From Hyphochytrium catenoides (Eukaryota > Sar > Hyphochytriomycetes > Hyphochytriales > Hyphochytriaceae): a stretch of DNA of 64,000 nt. Of this stretch, positions 34,701-45,917 are shown in pieces; position 1 is the first letter of the stretch, and each line of letters starts with the position of its first letter. The stretch spans positions 426 through 64,425 of the forward strand of contig FLMG01003710.1 in assembly GCA_900088475.1 (NCBI GenBank), given 5' to 3'. Both the position numbers and the translations under genes were made by a program. Under the pieces are notes generated by a model. The model worked only from the letters and a program-made list of their open reading frames with translations, made no database searches and was not told the origin of the DNA.

Positions 34701-35314
34701 TCAACAAACAGTTCCATTGACTGCATAGATGAGTGAACTGAAGAATACTTACGCAGGAAAAAGAGCCAGAACATCCCAAACAAAGCATTAATTTTCCAGC
34801 TCTTCCACCAGCTATTCACGCTCCTTCCCGGCTCCTCAACCCATTTTTTCTTCTTTGGATGCCCCCCCTCTGCCTCCCCCGGAGTCCGTGCGGCAGAAGT
34901 TGGCGAGAATATAGCTGCAGGAGGCGAAGCAAGATCCACCGCAGAGTCATCTATATCCGCGCTCGATCTTGTTGATTCAGGTTCTCCCTTTCTATATATC
35001 CCGTCCTCATCATAAAAACTCCCTGTGTCTTCAATGATAGGCACCTCAAAATCCCCTTGGAAGGAAAGGTAAGGATCCTGGCGTCTGGAATACTCCTCGT
35101 CTGTCTTGTCAGGAGTGAGAGGACTAGGACTAGTATTTTTGCTAGTGCCTTTTCCTTCCGGATCGTCGTCATGCCTATCCTTTCGCCGTCTCACAAACCT
35201 ATGTGCCATCTTCAGCAGCTGTGTCTTTGGCGGAAGGCTGCTAGCGTTTCCATTCTCATCTCCACCTACTTCCTCCCAAGGGGAGTCTACAATCAGGGGA
35301 GACCGCGATTCCAC
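28770..35314 (-). CDS. Receptor-type class III nucleotidyl cyclase (Cache-TM-cyclase), copy 2
   Basis: Mirror paralogue of the gene at 21676-27774. Exons: 35314(or beyond)-34753, 34632-34620, 34366-34147, 33828-33666, 33477-33364, 33291-33191, 33031-32998, 32708-32329, 32098-31991, 31774-31732, 31411-31280, 31117-30955, 30757-30613, 30443-30278, 30140-29920, 29705-29684, 29519-29374, 29194-29096 and 28922-28770. Most exon lengths equal those of copy 1. Shared landmarks: PIIEDTGSFYDEDG, FGMFWLFFL, ERAWYISVRELN in the Cache region, FSDIKNFTTIS, FIGDGIMVFWNSPE and FGVVGDT-VNTASRVEN. The frame continues upstream of 35314 to about 35455 without an ATG, so a further 5' exon is needed. The donor after exon 31774-31732 is GC rather than GT. 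Both metal aspartates are kept, so the copy looks functional. Confidence 0.88.
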
Positions 35315-35534
35315 ACTGTCTAGCTCTTGCTCGTCAGTCGTCTTTCTCTTGACGTCCGCTGATTCCGGCTTCCTGGTTGAGCTGCTGCGGGCGGATGAAG
35401 CAAAGTCTTCCTCCCAGAAGGGAGGACTGCCAAGACTAGTACTCGCTATATAATAGAGGTATGGTGAGTTCTTTGCTCCTCAGACAGGCTCGCACCAAAG
35501 TGCACAGGAGTAGTAAGAAAGTTGACAGCAACAA

Positions 35535-35695
35535 ACACGAAGAGACAAAAGAAGAAAAGAAAGAGAAAGAGAGAGAGAGAGAGAAAGCGAGAGGAAAAGA
35601 GAGAGAGAGAGAGAGAAGAGAGAATAGCGACAGAGAGAAAGAAAGAGAGAGAGAGAAGAGAGAATAGCGACAGAGAGAGAGAGAGAGTGAGCGGG
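35535..35695. repeat. GA-rich low-complexity tract with an internal duplication
   Basis: A nearly pure purine stretch of gagaga and gaaaga units. Inside it, a block of about 45 bases ending in agagaatagcgacagagag occurs twice, showing local duplication. It lies upstream of cyclase copy 2, beyond its known 5' coding end, and may form part of that gene's promoter or an upstream intron. Confidence 0.8.
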
Positions 35696-35760
35696 AGTTA
35701 TAGAGGCATGAGACGAAGGAGACTGATAGTCAGAAAAGTAACAAGAATGTGAGAAAATGA

Positions 35761-38700
35761 GCAACCGCAAGGTCATCTACGAAGGCACGCTTGAGGATCA
35801 TCGGGTCGATGAAATGAAGATCGACAAAAGTCTACCTTCACTCTCTATGGAAGGAGCTCGAGTTTTTCTTAATAGCTTTCCTCGTGAAAAGGACATCCTG
35901 GACGCAGTCGCGGTGATGGCCGTCTGAGACGTCAGCAGCAGCGAGGTTTTACTCTTGCCTAGCGGACGCAGCCTCTACTTTGGGCTAGAAGGTCGTAATG
36001 GGGTCAATCGCGCATGGTTGCATCTTGATTGGACCTTGAGGACAGTGATGCGCATTGAGAAAGACCCCAGGGACAGTGAGAAAGCGTCGGCACGCCAAAG
36101 AGAATGATGAAAAATGCCCGGTAACGGAGACAGTAAGGAGGAATGGCGATGAGCTAGTATGAGTTCTGTCCAGGTTTGCACTGTCTCTCCTCGTTGCTCG
36201 GATGCCCTATTGACTAAGAAAGACAAAGTACTAATAGCCGTTCACCACGACTTGTATCACAGAGTGGTATTCCGGGGCGGAGCAATAGAAGCAGGGTGGT
36301 CTGGCAATGTGATGGAAATAACAGACAGCTTGAGAAGGCTAAGGACGCGGAGATAATAACGAGCCGACGCGAGGTTGGAAGGGAAAAGTAAGAAGAAGTA
36401 AACCCTGCAAAACATACGTGAACGGTGAATGATGGTGTGCAACGTTAGTGCGAAGAGAAATAGGAGGGACAAGGGCAATGCGTACTAAGTGACGAACAGA
36501 ACAGACAGGGGGCTGCTGCTTCGTGGCGAGACAAAGCGACAAGAAATACGGAGTATAAATTATTTGAGGACAACGAAGGAGCTAATAGTGTCGGCTTGAA
36601 GCAGCAGCGAGACAGAGAAGAGCATTAGTAGCGCTCGATAGCTGTTGCCTTTATGGAGACAGTAGTAGGAGGAGGAGGGAACGGACCGGAGCTACCAATA
36701 GAACCGCTTAACAGGAGGAGGGACTTCCACACATAGGAGATATGAGGAGGAAAGGCTCTGAGGGACGACAATAGAGAGACAACCTGGGCTTTAGTGGGGG
36801 AGGAGGGAGGAGCGAGGCGGAGAGAGAAAGGACACTGGTGGCGGTCGAAAGGAAAGACTGGGCCAGACATCATCCTCAAAAGATCCACTTCTCAAAAGAA
36901 ATCCAGAAAGTCAAGTTTCCTGTCGGAGTATCTTTAGCATGTTGGCCACGGAATGCCAATGGCTCATTGACCCGAGGCGGCATTACCTCAGAATTGGGCG
37001 TTACACACAAGCTCCACACCTTTCTGACCACCTTCGAGCCACCACCACCGGCAGAACGCGAAAGGTTTGACTATCATCATCCTCAGACCGACGGAAGGAA
37101 CGAGCGAGACAGGGATAAGGGAAGAAAACGGCACAGCACATGACTGAGGCATTAAAACGACTACTCGTACTTTTATAGCTTGAAGGCTGCTCTAGGTGCA
37201 TTGTGGTCTCCCTAGAAGGAGAGGACGAAGAATGTGAGACCATGATGGACGGACAGGGTTTGCGAAGGCCCGCTGCGGTCGCGCTGTTGCCTATGAAGAG
37301 CCTATGATATATGGTCTCTTGGTGGATGTCTTTTGATAGGGACTGATCACGATTTTGGTTCTTTGCCATGCGGGTGATAAATATCATCTTTGAGAGCCAA
37401 TGATGCTGATGATGGTCGCCCATGATACTGCTTATCCTTCTATCCTTCTTTGGATACTATTGGAGTAGGCAGTGTTGTCGTCCAATGCGTTGCTGCCATC
37501 TATCATGCTAGGAGCCACCATTTCCAAGAGAAGAGAGTGGTGGAACACGATGGGCGACGACGTGCTTCTTTACCAAAAGTGATATTCGCTTAAGAGTATA
37601 ATCATCTCTACGCTTTCTTCCTCTATCCCCTAGAGCTGCTGCGCAAGAGTGGGATTCGAGCGAGTGGCTATTTGTCCAAACCGATAACAAGTCAGCTGAT
37701 TGTACTTCTAGCTCGCTACTGAACTATCGCTTCAGTTTCTCCACTGCTCTCCGTATCATGTCCTTTGATGAAGGAGGTGGGGCATTGCTGACCTTATGGC
37801 TTTCTCTATCTATCTGCTGACCTTATTACGACAAATATCCTCTTAAATGAACTTCTCTTCTCTTCGATGAACAACCCCACGATGGTCTCATATGGGGCTC
37901 GATGTAAATGTTAGCAGGTACTTCTGTCTGCGATGTTTATTCCTGAAATTTTTTTCGGGGATCCTGAATTCCCGTATGGCTCAAAGAATCTCTTCATTTA
38001 ACGAAGCGGAGCGATCAACTATTGACCCGCCGTCTACGCCGCTTGTTGTTCAAGAACTTGGCTTCCATCCACGACTGAAGAAGAAGAAGAGGAGGTTCGA
38101 AAGGTGGTGGGAGAGGAGATGTTCTCATTGGCCTCATCAATGGCAGCATAACCACAACGAAGAATCGCCATCATCATCATCGATCTTGCTGCTTGTGGTG
38201 CTACATAGGGCCTAGTTCTGGTGGAGCCCCCATAGCTGCGACCAGCGGCGCGCAGCTGGGTGCCTGATGAGAAGTGCTGCTGCTACTACTCAGTGCTGCT
38301 GCTGCTGCTGGCAAGCTTCTTGTTCAATACTGCTGCCACCATTTTGCCTTTTATAAAGCTTGACGATGGGTGAGAAGTGGAGCAACCGACAGGTGAAAGT
38401 CCATCATTATGTTCTAAGGTACTTGTAAGTACTTGTAAGTACTTGTAGCAGCTTAGTCAAGCGGTACTTGGACCTGACAAGCTGTTTGTAAGGGTTCAGC
38501 CCCTGGCCCCTTGTGCCTTACAAAGCTCTTGCAAGGAACTACACAAGTCTACTTGTCTCTTCTAACAAGTCCCTTAACAGGCTACTTGTGGCAGCTGTGC
38601 AACCCTTCCCTTTCTTGTTTGTTCTGATGGAGCTTGCATTGTCACGGAGCGAGGCATGGCGGCGATTATTCTCCTTTGGCAGAGAGATGGTTCTAGCAGC

Positions 38701-38901
38701 TAGGAACTCATGATTAGAAGGTATCAGCAGCCGCTCAGAGCTCCGTTCCGGCAATGGAAGAGCTCGACAGAAAGCGGGGGTTGAGGAAGGAGGGAACTAT
38801 TTAGATGGCCAGCGAAAGGACAAGCTGCCCAACTCTATGGGAGAGCACGTCATACAGCTGACGACAAGGAAGGTACAAGGTGCGAACGCGTTTTCCGGAA
38901 A
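35761..38901. other. Gene-poor region
   Basis: Three kilobases without a recognisable gene. Open frames at 36625-36888 and 37001-37423 (-) and 37892-38215 (+) have compositional bias (Ser/Arg or Lys/His-rich) but no splice-consistent extension, motif or start context I could defend. Short CTG/GCT runs occur at about 38275-38315. The 5' exon of cyclase copy 2 might lie in the left part. Confidence 0.4.
38417..38446. repeat. Three tandem copies of a 10-mer
   Basis: The unit gtacttgtaa (read in phase) is repeated three times in tandem about 450 bases upstream of the JmjC gene start. Related acttgt words recur over the next 150 bases. Confidence 0.85.
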
Positions 38902-40626
38902 ATGGCGCACAAGGACGAGGATGAAGCTAGCACACAAGGCGTAGACTTTATTGATCCCTTTGACGGAGCCTTTGATGACAGCGAAGATGAAGGGACATCA
39001 AAAAGAGAAAGGAGTGAAGGGTCGAACGTCGGGAGAGGACAAGTAAGAAGATGCTCACAGCCATTTTCACCTTGAGTGCTGCCTATGGCAAAACGCTGCC
39101 ATTTGGTGCCTACACCTTCCTTCAATCTTATCTCTGCAGAGATGTCCCACTTTCTCTTATAGATCTTTCTGTTAGTTTAACGTCATCGACTCTTCTGAAG
39201 CTGAACAGCAACCTAACTACTGTCCGCTCCCTTGTAGAAAAGTGATGACTCTCTGAAACCCTCTTGGACGATAGACAGAATAAAGCTTTCGGACCTTACC
39301 CCTGAAACATTTTCAAAGTGCTACCTGGAACAACATAAGCCTGTGGTTGTTACAGAGGCGCACAGTATACTCCCTATGCATCTCACTGTGAATTATCTTT
39401 TAAAGACCTACGGTGACCGGTAAGTCATTGAGGCCTAATAGGCTCCAACTAAAGGAAGGATGCCTGGACGTACTCTTCTACTACCAGTCCTAGCTTGGGC
39501 TCAGCTATCTTATCCACCGGTGCTTTGGCTTCTTGAAAAGCTGTGCGGTAGCTAATATTCCCTCATTTGCCATTTCACTTGCTTTCTGTTTCTACTAGCA
39601 AGGTGCCTCTAGAGATTCATAGCAAAAATGCAGAAGAGATCACTCTCTCCGACTATCTCTCAATGCAGAGCCCTTCATACTGCACAAAATACTTAAGGAA
39701 CCTGCATATGCACCGCTGGTTCCCAGAGGAGCTTCCCAGTCTCTCTCTTCCTGCACTGTTCGGTCACAACTTTCTTCGGGATACAGCATTTGTCGACTGC
39801 CCTGACTCGTGGAGGTGCTGGTTTGAGCTGTTCGTCAACACCCGTTACGGAGAGGGGTTTCCTTTCCTCCATCGTGACGTATGTTCCACGCACGCTTTCT
39901 CTATGCAGATTGAGGGAGTTAAGAGGTTTTGGTAGGTACAAACTCTTATTGTGGAGCCGCACAGGTTCCCGTCCTTATTGTTAGGGGGCTTGGCAAGATC
40001 GTTTCTGGTTCTCACAGTCTCTTTGGTTCTTGTGAGGTTACGCACCTTGCGTGAGCTGTAAGGCTATTGGTTGGGGTCCTTATTCGTCCGTTTCCTCTTA
40101 TCCCTTATAAAGACCCTTTTAGCTCTCTTCGTCCCTCACTCCACCATTCTGCAACCTCCTCTGCCACCTTCTAACTCTCTTTCCTTCCTTCTCACATCTA
40201 CATTGTTGTAGGCTGTTCCCGCCTTCTGACTCTGAATGGGTGTACCCGTCCATTGTTGGAGGGGTACACTCCACAATCTCTCTCCCCTTTGACAGCAAAG
40301 AACTTCTGTCTATCTATCCCCTTCTCTCAAAGGCATCCCCTGCAGTGGTAGACCTGCATCCTGGAGAGCTTCTCTTCATTCCCGCTGATTATTGGCATAC
40401 TACGAAGACTATTAGTGTTCTTCCAAGCGTCACAATCGGCGGCAACTTCGTGACAGACTCCAACAGGCTTAAGTTCCTAGATGAGTATGCCGACTATTTA
40501 GCTTCCTTATCATTAGCGAAGAGAAGTAGCCACTGCGACACTTCATTGAGCGGCGAAGGTGAGGCCGCGCTCAGGCGACGCACGAGCAGAGATGACGGAG
40601 TTCTTCTACCAATAATGGCTCCGTAA
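38902..40626 (+). CDS. JmjC-domain (cupin-8) Fe(II)/2-oxoglutarate hydroxylase
   Basis: Four exons, 38902-39042, 39238-39419, 39599-39931 and 40212-40626, all in phase, give 356 residues from ATG to TAA. The N-terminal 47 residues are acidic (DEDEAST, FDDSEDEG). The core begins with HKPVVVTEAHSI and contains WCWFELFVN-like strands, FLHRDVCSTHAFSMQ (the HxD iron ligands, His and Asp) and, in the last exon, ELLFIPADYWHTTKTIS (third iron-ligand His). This HxD...H triad is complete, so the enzyme should be active. Length and layout resemble small JmjC proteins (JMJD4/JMJD5/FIH-like protein hydroxylases) rather than large histone demethylases. Substrate unknown. Confidence 0.9.
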
Positions 40627-43600
40627 AACCGTGCGCAACACTTCCACCATATGTTAGAGAGATAGAAGTCGATTCCTTGTGTGGTAGCAACTCACCCCTG
40701 TCCTATGGTCCATGAGATTGAGTCGCCAACGCCAAGGAGAGTATGAAAGAATTTGCGTCTGTGGTCCACCTTCATCTAGACATACGATCGTGAGCTAAGC
40801 GAAGACCTCCCACCTATGGGGCTTATGGTGCTGTGGATGGAGCATCATCAGTCACCTTTGAATCTGCACCAGATCAAGGGGGTGGAGATCTATTTGAAAG
40901 AGGGTTTAAGGCAGGAGCAACCGGGCACTGTGTGCAGTGCCGACACCACACGTCAAGTGCATACCCCAAGATAGTGAATCCTTTGGACTTATCTCTCCCG
41001 AACCGTCAACATGAGGTCTTCTCTCAACTTGCCTGATGCAAATCAACACTTGTTGCGTAGCGGACCTGAGGAGCTCCCTTGCACCAGGGGGCCCAATCAG
41101 AGACCAAAGTGTGCCCGAGAAGAAGGCGAAGAAAAGAGCAGCATAGTATTAGCGCACGGTGATTGTTCATTGAATAGAGTGCTCGTTCTTCGTCAGGTTC
41201 CATCCTTCACCTCCACACGTGTGACATCTATACGCTCCAATACTAATGCTGCCGATTGAGTGCGACAGATACGAGGTAACGCGGCCATATTTCTGCTATC
41301 TTTTGCACATAATTTTCCTTCTACACCTCCTCCACTTGCTTGGGACATCATCTAGGCGACTACTAGAAGAGAAGAGTAAATATAAAGGTAGTGGAAGACT
41401 ATCTTGATCACCACTCTGTAGGGTGGCTCGTTTATGAAATAGTACTCAGATCAAAGCGTTCCTCTCGAAGACTCGACCGGTTTCAAAATTAGGTACGACG
41501 CTGAGCTGCTCTGACATCATCCAGGAACTTTGCAAATGGGTGATAGCAGTCCCTGGGCAGCAGCGCCCGCCCTGAAAGAAGAAGCACTAGACCAGAGGAT
41601 AACTTGACCACATAGCCAACAAAGCACATTCGCATTATTGGTAGTCGTGGAGGAGAGAAGAGTTAGGTACTGAGTGGTGACAGAGAGCACGGTGCTTTCC
41701 GCCTCCTTGTTTGAATTCTCGGCCCTTTATTGCATGATCACAAAAGGATTTCCATACTTACTAGTAGAGAGCGCAGTTGGCTTCTAAGGTGGTAACAATG
41801 TTCCTCCTTCAGTGCACTCGATGGCAGTACATCAAATGATGATAAGGCATCATTACTATAACAAAGTAAATGAAGGCCTTTTCGAGAAAATTGACGATAT
41901 CGAAAGTCTACGACACGCCTTCTTACGGAAGATGAAGTAGGTGAGGATGATATTAACGACATCCGGCGGCCGCCTCCTTCCGGTAGACCACCAGCACCAC
42001 CGCCATTGTCTCGTCTTATTATTGATCTTCTAAGCTTCGTTTAGTAGGATGATTCTTCTTAGCACTGCGAAGAAGGAGATAGCTGGTGCAGAGAGTGAAG
42101 CTGACCGACGAGATGCTCACAGTGCTATCAAACAAATGCCAGGTAGGTGACAGCAAGGGATACCAAGCAGCGGAAAATGCCTGACCATCGATGGAGAATT
42201 GCAGGGCTCCCACCATCATCAGAAGCAGCTAGAGCAATAAAACAACCAGGGCTAGACAGCTGCAGCCTGCCAACAAGGAAGCATAATCTCTCTCGCATGG
42301 TCTTAAATGCTCATCTGTCGTGGCGATGATGGTCCACATCAAGGCAAGTGCAAATCAGCAGCGACAGAAGAGCAGGGGCAACAGTTAGGCTGCAGAGCCT
42401 CATTACGGTGCCGCAGAGGCAGCAGCAGTCAGTAGTAAGGGTGGATGAAGAGGTGCTTGACAACAGAAGAGCACAAGAGAAGATAGAAGAAGCCCATTTA
42501 TTAAGAGGTACTAGAGATGTTGTGGCCCCGCCACCGTTGCTACTACTAGCATCTAGAGCTCCGGACGAGGAAGAGCTAACAACTAACACAGAAGAAGACA
42601 ACACGCCACCACGACGGAGGAGCTCTGGCAAAAGTGAAGCTGTAATGCGAGGAGAAACAAGTAGAGGGCCACTCCACTTTAAGCTCAAAGAGCTAGTACA
42701 GCAGTAGAGGATGGATGATGGAACTACTATGACCGGCAAAAAGAGAAAGAATAGACCGAGACTGATTGGGCGAGAAGAGCCAAACAACAACAGTCGTTCA
42801 TCGTCCGCGCAGCAGACAACAACAACCGCCAGAAGAATCAGCGACAGGCGACAGAAGGGGCACCCGCTGCATAACAAGGGACTTGTTCACAAAGGCACCG
42901 CATGAGGCCACTTTCTTCAGCGGCCGCAGCAACAAGAAGAAGAGGTAGCACGGCAGCAGCAGCGTCCTGGAGCGCAGCAGAATCTTCGAGGTATCGTACG
43001 ACTCTTTTATGTCTTGCTTTTACTACTGTTTTTTATAAAGAATTTTGTAGATAAACAGTAGCAAAATCGTAAACGGATGTGGCACATCTAATCTGCATCA
43101 TGTTGTCCCATAGTGTAGGTCATTCACTTTCAGGACCTACACTCGTACTTTGGCCAATCCGTCGTGCACGCCGTCTCTGTTTGTCGCGGAAGGAGTCGGT
43201 TATTCGCTATAAACATAGCCAACCAGGAACCGACAAGGAACGATCATGACCTTCACCCACCACGTTGCTGGTAGGCAGAAGCCTCTTATGAGTAGAGCCT
43301 CAAGCCATTATGGTGTTTGCAATGTACCTCAAGAGTGTTGATGATGAGTGAAGGTTGCCGAAGAGTACATGCACGTAGTAGCAAGCTGAATAACAAGCCC
43401 TAAATAAGGCGTGCCTTGCACAGTGTATCCTCTTCTATTGCCTAGGAAGGACGACGACGGCATCAAGAAAAATCCAGAGGCCGCAGCATTATGACCCTGA
43501 AGTTCACTGCAGCAGGCCCTAGTCCAGTAGAACTAGTAGCGGCATCTCAGCCAACAAACTCAATAGAGTTCTGTTTATGGCGGTGCTTCTCCTTCTCCTA

Positions 43601-44570
43601 TCAACAAATTTTGTTGGCCAAAGGCGTGCTTCATCATCCTCAGCTTCGACTATCATTTCTCCGTGTCTCACCCCGCCGTCTAACCCATGTCACATCATTT
43701 CCCACCTCCTTGTGCATCGCCCTGTCCATTTTCTAAATAGGAAGTTCCTCGTAGTAGTACTAATAATAACAAGGATGAGAAGAACACCCGGTTATATGTA
43801 TCGTATCGTAGGGAAGGATCGCCTGTCAGAATCTATGGTTTATTATTAGAGGTGATTTTTAACACAATGACAGTCCAAGGCTGCGACTAATATTGGGTCT
43901 GGGCACCTGGAATTACCTATAGCACATTAGCTAAGGAGTCAAAGGTATGCGCAAAGGAAGGAATATATCCCTTGGCTTTGCTATCAACACTTAATATTGC
44001 GTCAATATTAGGCAGGTGATCGAACCCTCTACTGGATTCTTATGCCAGAAAGCCAGGCCAGACGAGGGCCACCAGGGATAAAATAGCACAGTAGCAAAGA
44101 CTAGCGCTTGTCTCACAGCCCAAAAAACTCGGAGTAGAGTAGGAATCCGGCAGGGGAGAAGTGAACGAAGTGACTGCGTGCCGCTAGCAGAGTTGTCTGG
44201 TGAGAAGGATAGGAAACTCTTAGACTTCGTGGTGCGGCGAGCAAGTGCAGCGAGAAATAGAGCATATTCTGTGTCCAGAGGTCCATTGCCTGTCTTCACA
44301 TGCGATGCGACATGCGGCCGGTGATATCATCTTCATGAATACAATTCCGAAGATCGAACATTGAAGAATTTTAAAGGGAGACAAGAGAAATTGGAAGAGA
44401 TTTGAAGACATGCACTTGAAGGGAACTGACTAGGTCAAGGTGAAGTGTGGTTAGAGGCTTGCGGTTGTAGGGTTCCATGCACCGCCACATATAGCTTGAC
44501 GAGTCTCCTGCAATTAGCTTGCCCTTCGTCCTCTTTCTGCGTCTGTCGGATCCGCTGGTGAGTTGATGAC
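40627..44570. other. Gene-poor region with CAG/CTG-type repeats
   Basis: Nearly 4 kb with no recognisable gene. Between about 42330 and 42960 both strands are open over long stretches because of trinucleotide-rich sequence (cagcagc, acaacaac, agaagaag). The plus-strand reading there (42348-42707) is Arg/Glu/Ser-rich and might be a low-complexity protein, but there is no supporting motif. Nothing was recognised in 40627-42300 or 43000-44570. Confidence 0.4.
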
Positions 44571-45917
44571 GTGATGGTGCCTCCAAATAAGAGCTCATTG
44601 ACGGCAGAGTTCGAGGAAGCAGCTTTACAGAAGCGACGCGCCTCCGGGGGTCGAGCTCTATGCTCTGTAGCTGACTGCAACAATCAGGTGAGGAGGAATG
44701 GAATGTGCGGACGGCATGGGGGAAGAGACACGTGTCGGCATTCAAACTGTGACAAGATTGCTAGAGGGAAGGAGAAGCTCTGCTTCGCACATCTTCCAGT
44801 CAGGATGAAACCTACCTGTTCTACCTATGGCTGCAAGAGGGCACCGCAGTTGGCTGGTGGTTTCTGTCATCGCTGCTTCTCTTCTGGGAAAAAGACACTA
44901 AACCTAAGGAGTCCTTCGAGCTCAGCGTTATCCAATGCCGGAGATTGTCAAGCTGCGGAAGTTCAAGCCACGGTAGTGCAGGTGTGCAATGAAGCCAACA
45001 ACCCTTCTGCCGCGGTGAACGATGACCTATTGAAGACTAGAAACCTTCTCTATGGACTTCACCCTGGCATTTTAGCTCAGCACGCCAGGAGCGCAGAATC
45101 TCTTTTGGAAGAGGAAACGTTGACACCCTTTCCACGGGCCGCCTCTGGAAAAGAGCTGGAAGCGACGTCGTCTGAAGAGGATGACGCGGACTCTGTTCAT
45201 TCTTCGGCAGCGACGCATTCTTTATCATCTTCTCTAAACGACGAGATGTCGTCTCCAGCCATGACTAGCCGCATAGTCCCTATGCCACCGCAACTTCTTG
45301 CGACTGCAACTACTTTTTGTCAGGACCCCCTATCTTCTACACTTGAGGTTCAGACGTCGACACCACCACCACCATCTCAATGTTATTCACGAAGGTCACT
45401 GTTCCTCAGTCCACCCACCGCTTGCCAAGCTACTGCCTATAGTGGCGCGTCTTCCTGGCAGAGTCTTCCACTATATCCACAGCAACACGGCTCACTGCTG
45501 GCGCCTTGTTACTATCCGTCGCAGCGACCCCATCTTCCACAACAAGTATTTCCAGCATACCATGCTGCAGCTCCCAGCTCTTCTTCTACCCTGCTTGAAG
45601 ATAGCGTTATCCCTTTTGATGAGATTGACAGCTTCTCTCTTGATGTACGGGAGATCATCCTGAGCTTTAGGGGCGTCAGGCTCACGGACCCTGAGGAAAG
45701 TCGGCGTGAATTGACGAGTAAACCCTCAGAGACTGAGAAGCACGATACATTAAAGAAGGGCGATATTAAGCGTTCCGAAAACGAACCTGAGGACGAAGAT
45801 ATCCCAACCAAAGAGTTCGCAACAAAGAAGCCAGCAAGCTGGAGAAGTATCTCTAGGGAGGAGACAAAAGAATCAGAGGAGAAAGGGTCCCTTTCCCTAT
45901 GCGAGGAGAGCGTATGA
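44571..45917 (+). CDS. Cys/His-repeat ('WRKY19-like') protein
   Basis: A 448-residue frame, ATG to TGA, without introns. Residues about 31-110 hold three Cys/His knuckles: CSVADCNNQVRRNGMCGRH, then CRHSNCDKIARGKEKLCFAH, then CSTYGCKRA ending in GFCHRC. The spacing is C-x4-C-x9-10-C-x2-H, the repeat found in proteins annotated as WRKY transcription factor 19-like in plants, oomycetes and heterokont algae; it differs from the EsV-1-7 repeat (C-x4-C-x16-C-x2-H). Despite that label no WRKY domain is present. The remainder is disordered: Ser/Thr-rich, Pro/Gln-rich in the middle, and acidic/basic near the C-terminus. A zinc-binding regulatory protein is likely; DNA binding is unproven. An upstream exon cannot be excluded. 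Confidence 0.75.
   Translation: MMVPPNKSSLTAEFEEAALQKRRASGGRALCSVADCNNQVRRNGMCGRHGGRDTCRHSNCDKIARGKEKLCFAHLPVRMKPTCSTYGCKRAPQLAGGFCHRCFSSGKKTLNLRSPSSSALSNAGDCQAAEVQATVVQVCNEANNPSAAVNDDLLKTRNLLYGLHPGILAQHARSAESLLEEETLTPFPRAASGKELEATSSEEDDADSVHSSAATHSLSSSLNDEMSSPAMTSRIVPMPPQLLATATTFCQDPLSSTLEVQTSTPPPPSQCYSRRSLFLSPPTACQATAYSGASSWQSLPLYPQQHGSLLAPCYYPSQRPHLPQQVFPAYHAAAPSSSSTLLEDSVIPFDEIDSFSLDVREIILSFRGVRLTDPEESRRELTSKPSETEKHDTLKKGDIKRSENEPEDEDIPTKEFATKKPASWRSISREETKESEEKGSLSLCEESV

Noticed and set aside
35180-35314. Start of cyclase copy 2 at 35314
   Set aside because: That codon is GTG, not ATG, and the frame continues upstream; it is only the edge of the segment I can support.
37001-37423. 140-codon minus-strand frame
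   Set aside because: No recognisable motif; composition (His, Ser, Arg) fits chance reading.
42348-42707. 119-codon plus-strand frame, Arg/Glu-rich
   Set aside because: Slightly more protein-like than its antisense, but low-complexity, with no family, no start context and no connected exons.
42311-42877. 188-codon open frame on the minus strand, hydrophobic and Ser/Leu-rich
   Set aside because: It is the reverse reading of trinucleotide-rich sequence (cagcagc, agaagaag); all frames are unusually open here and no motif or splice context supports it.
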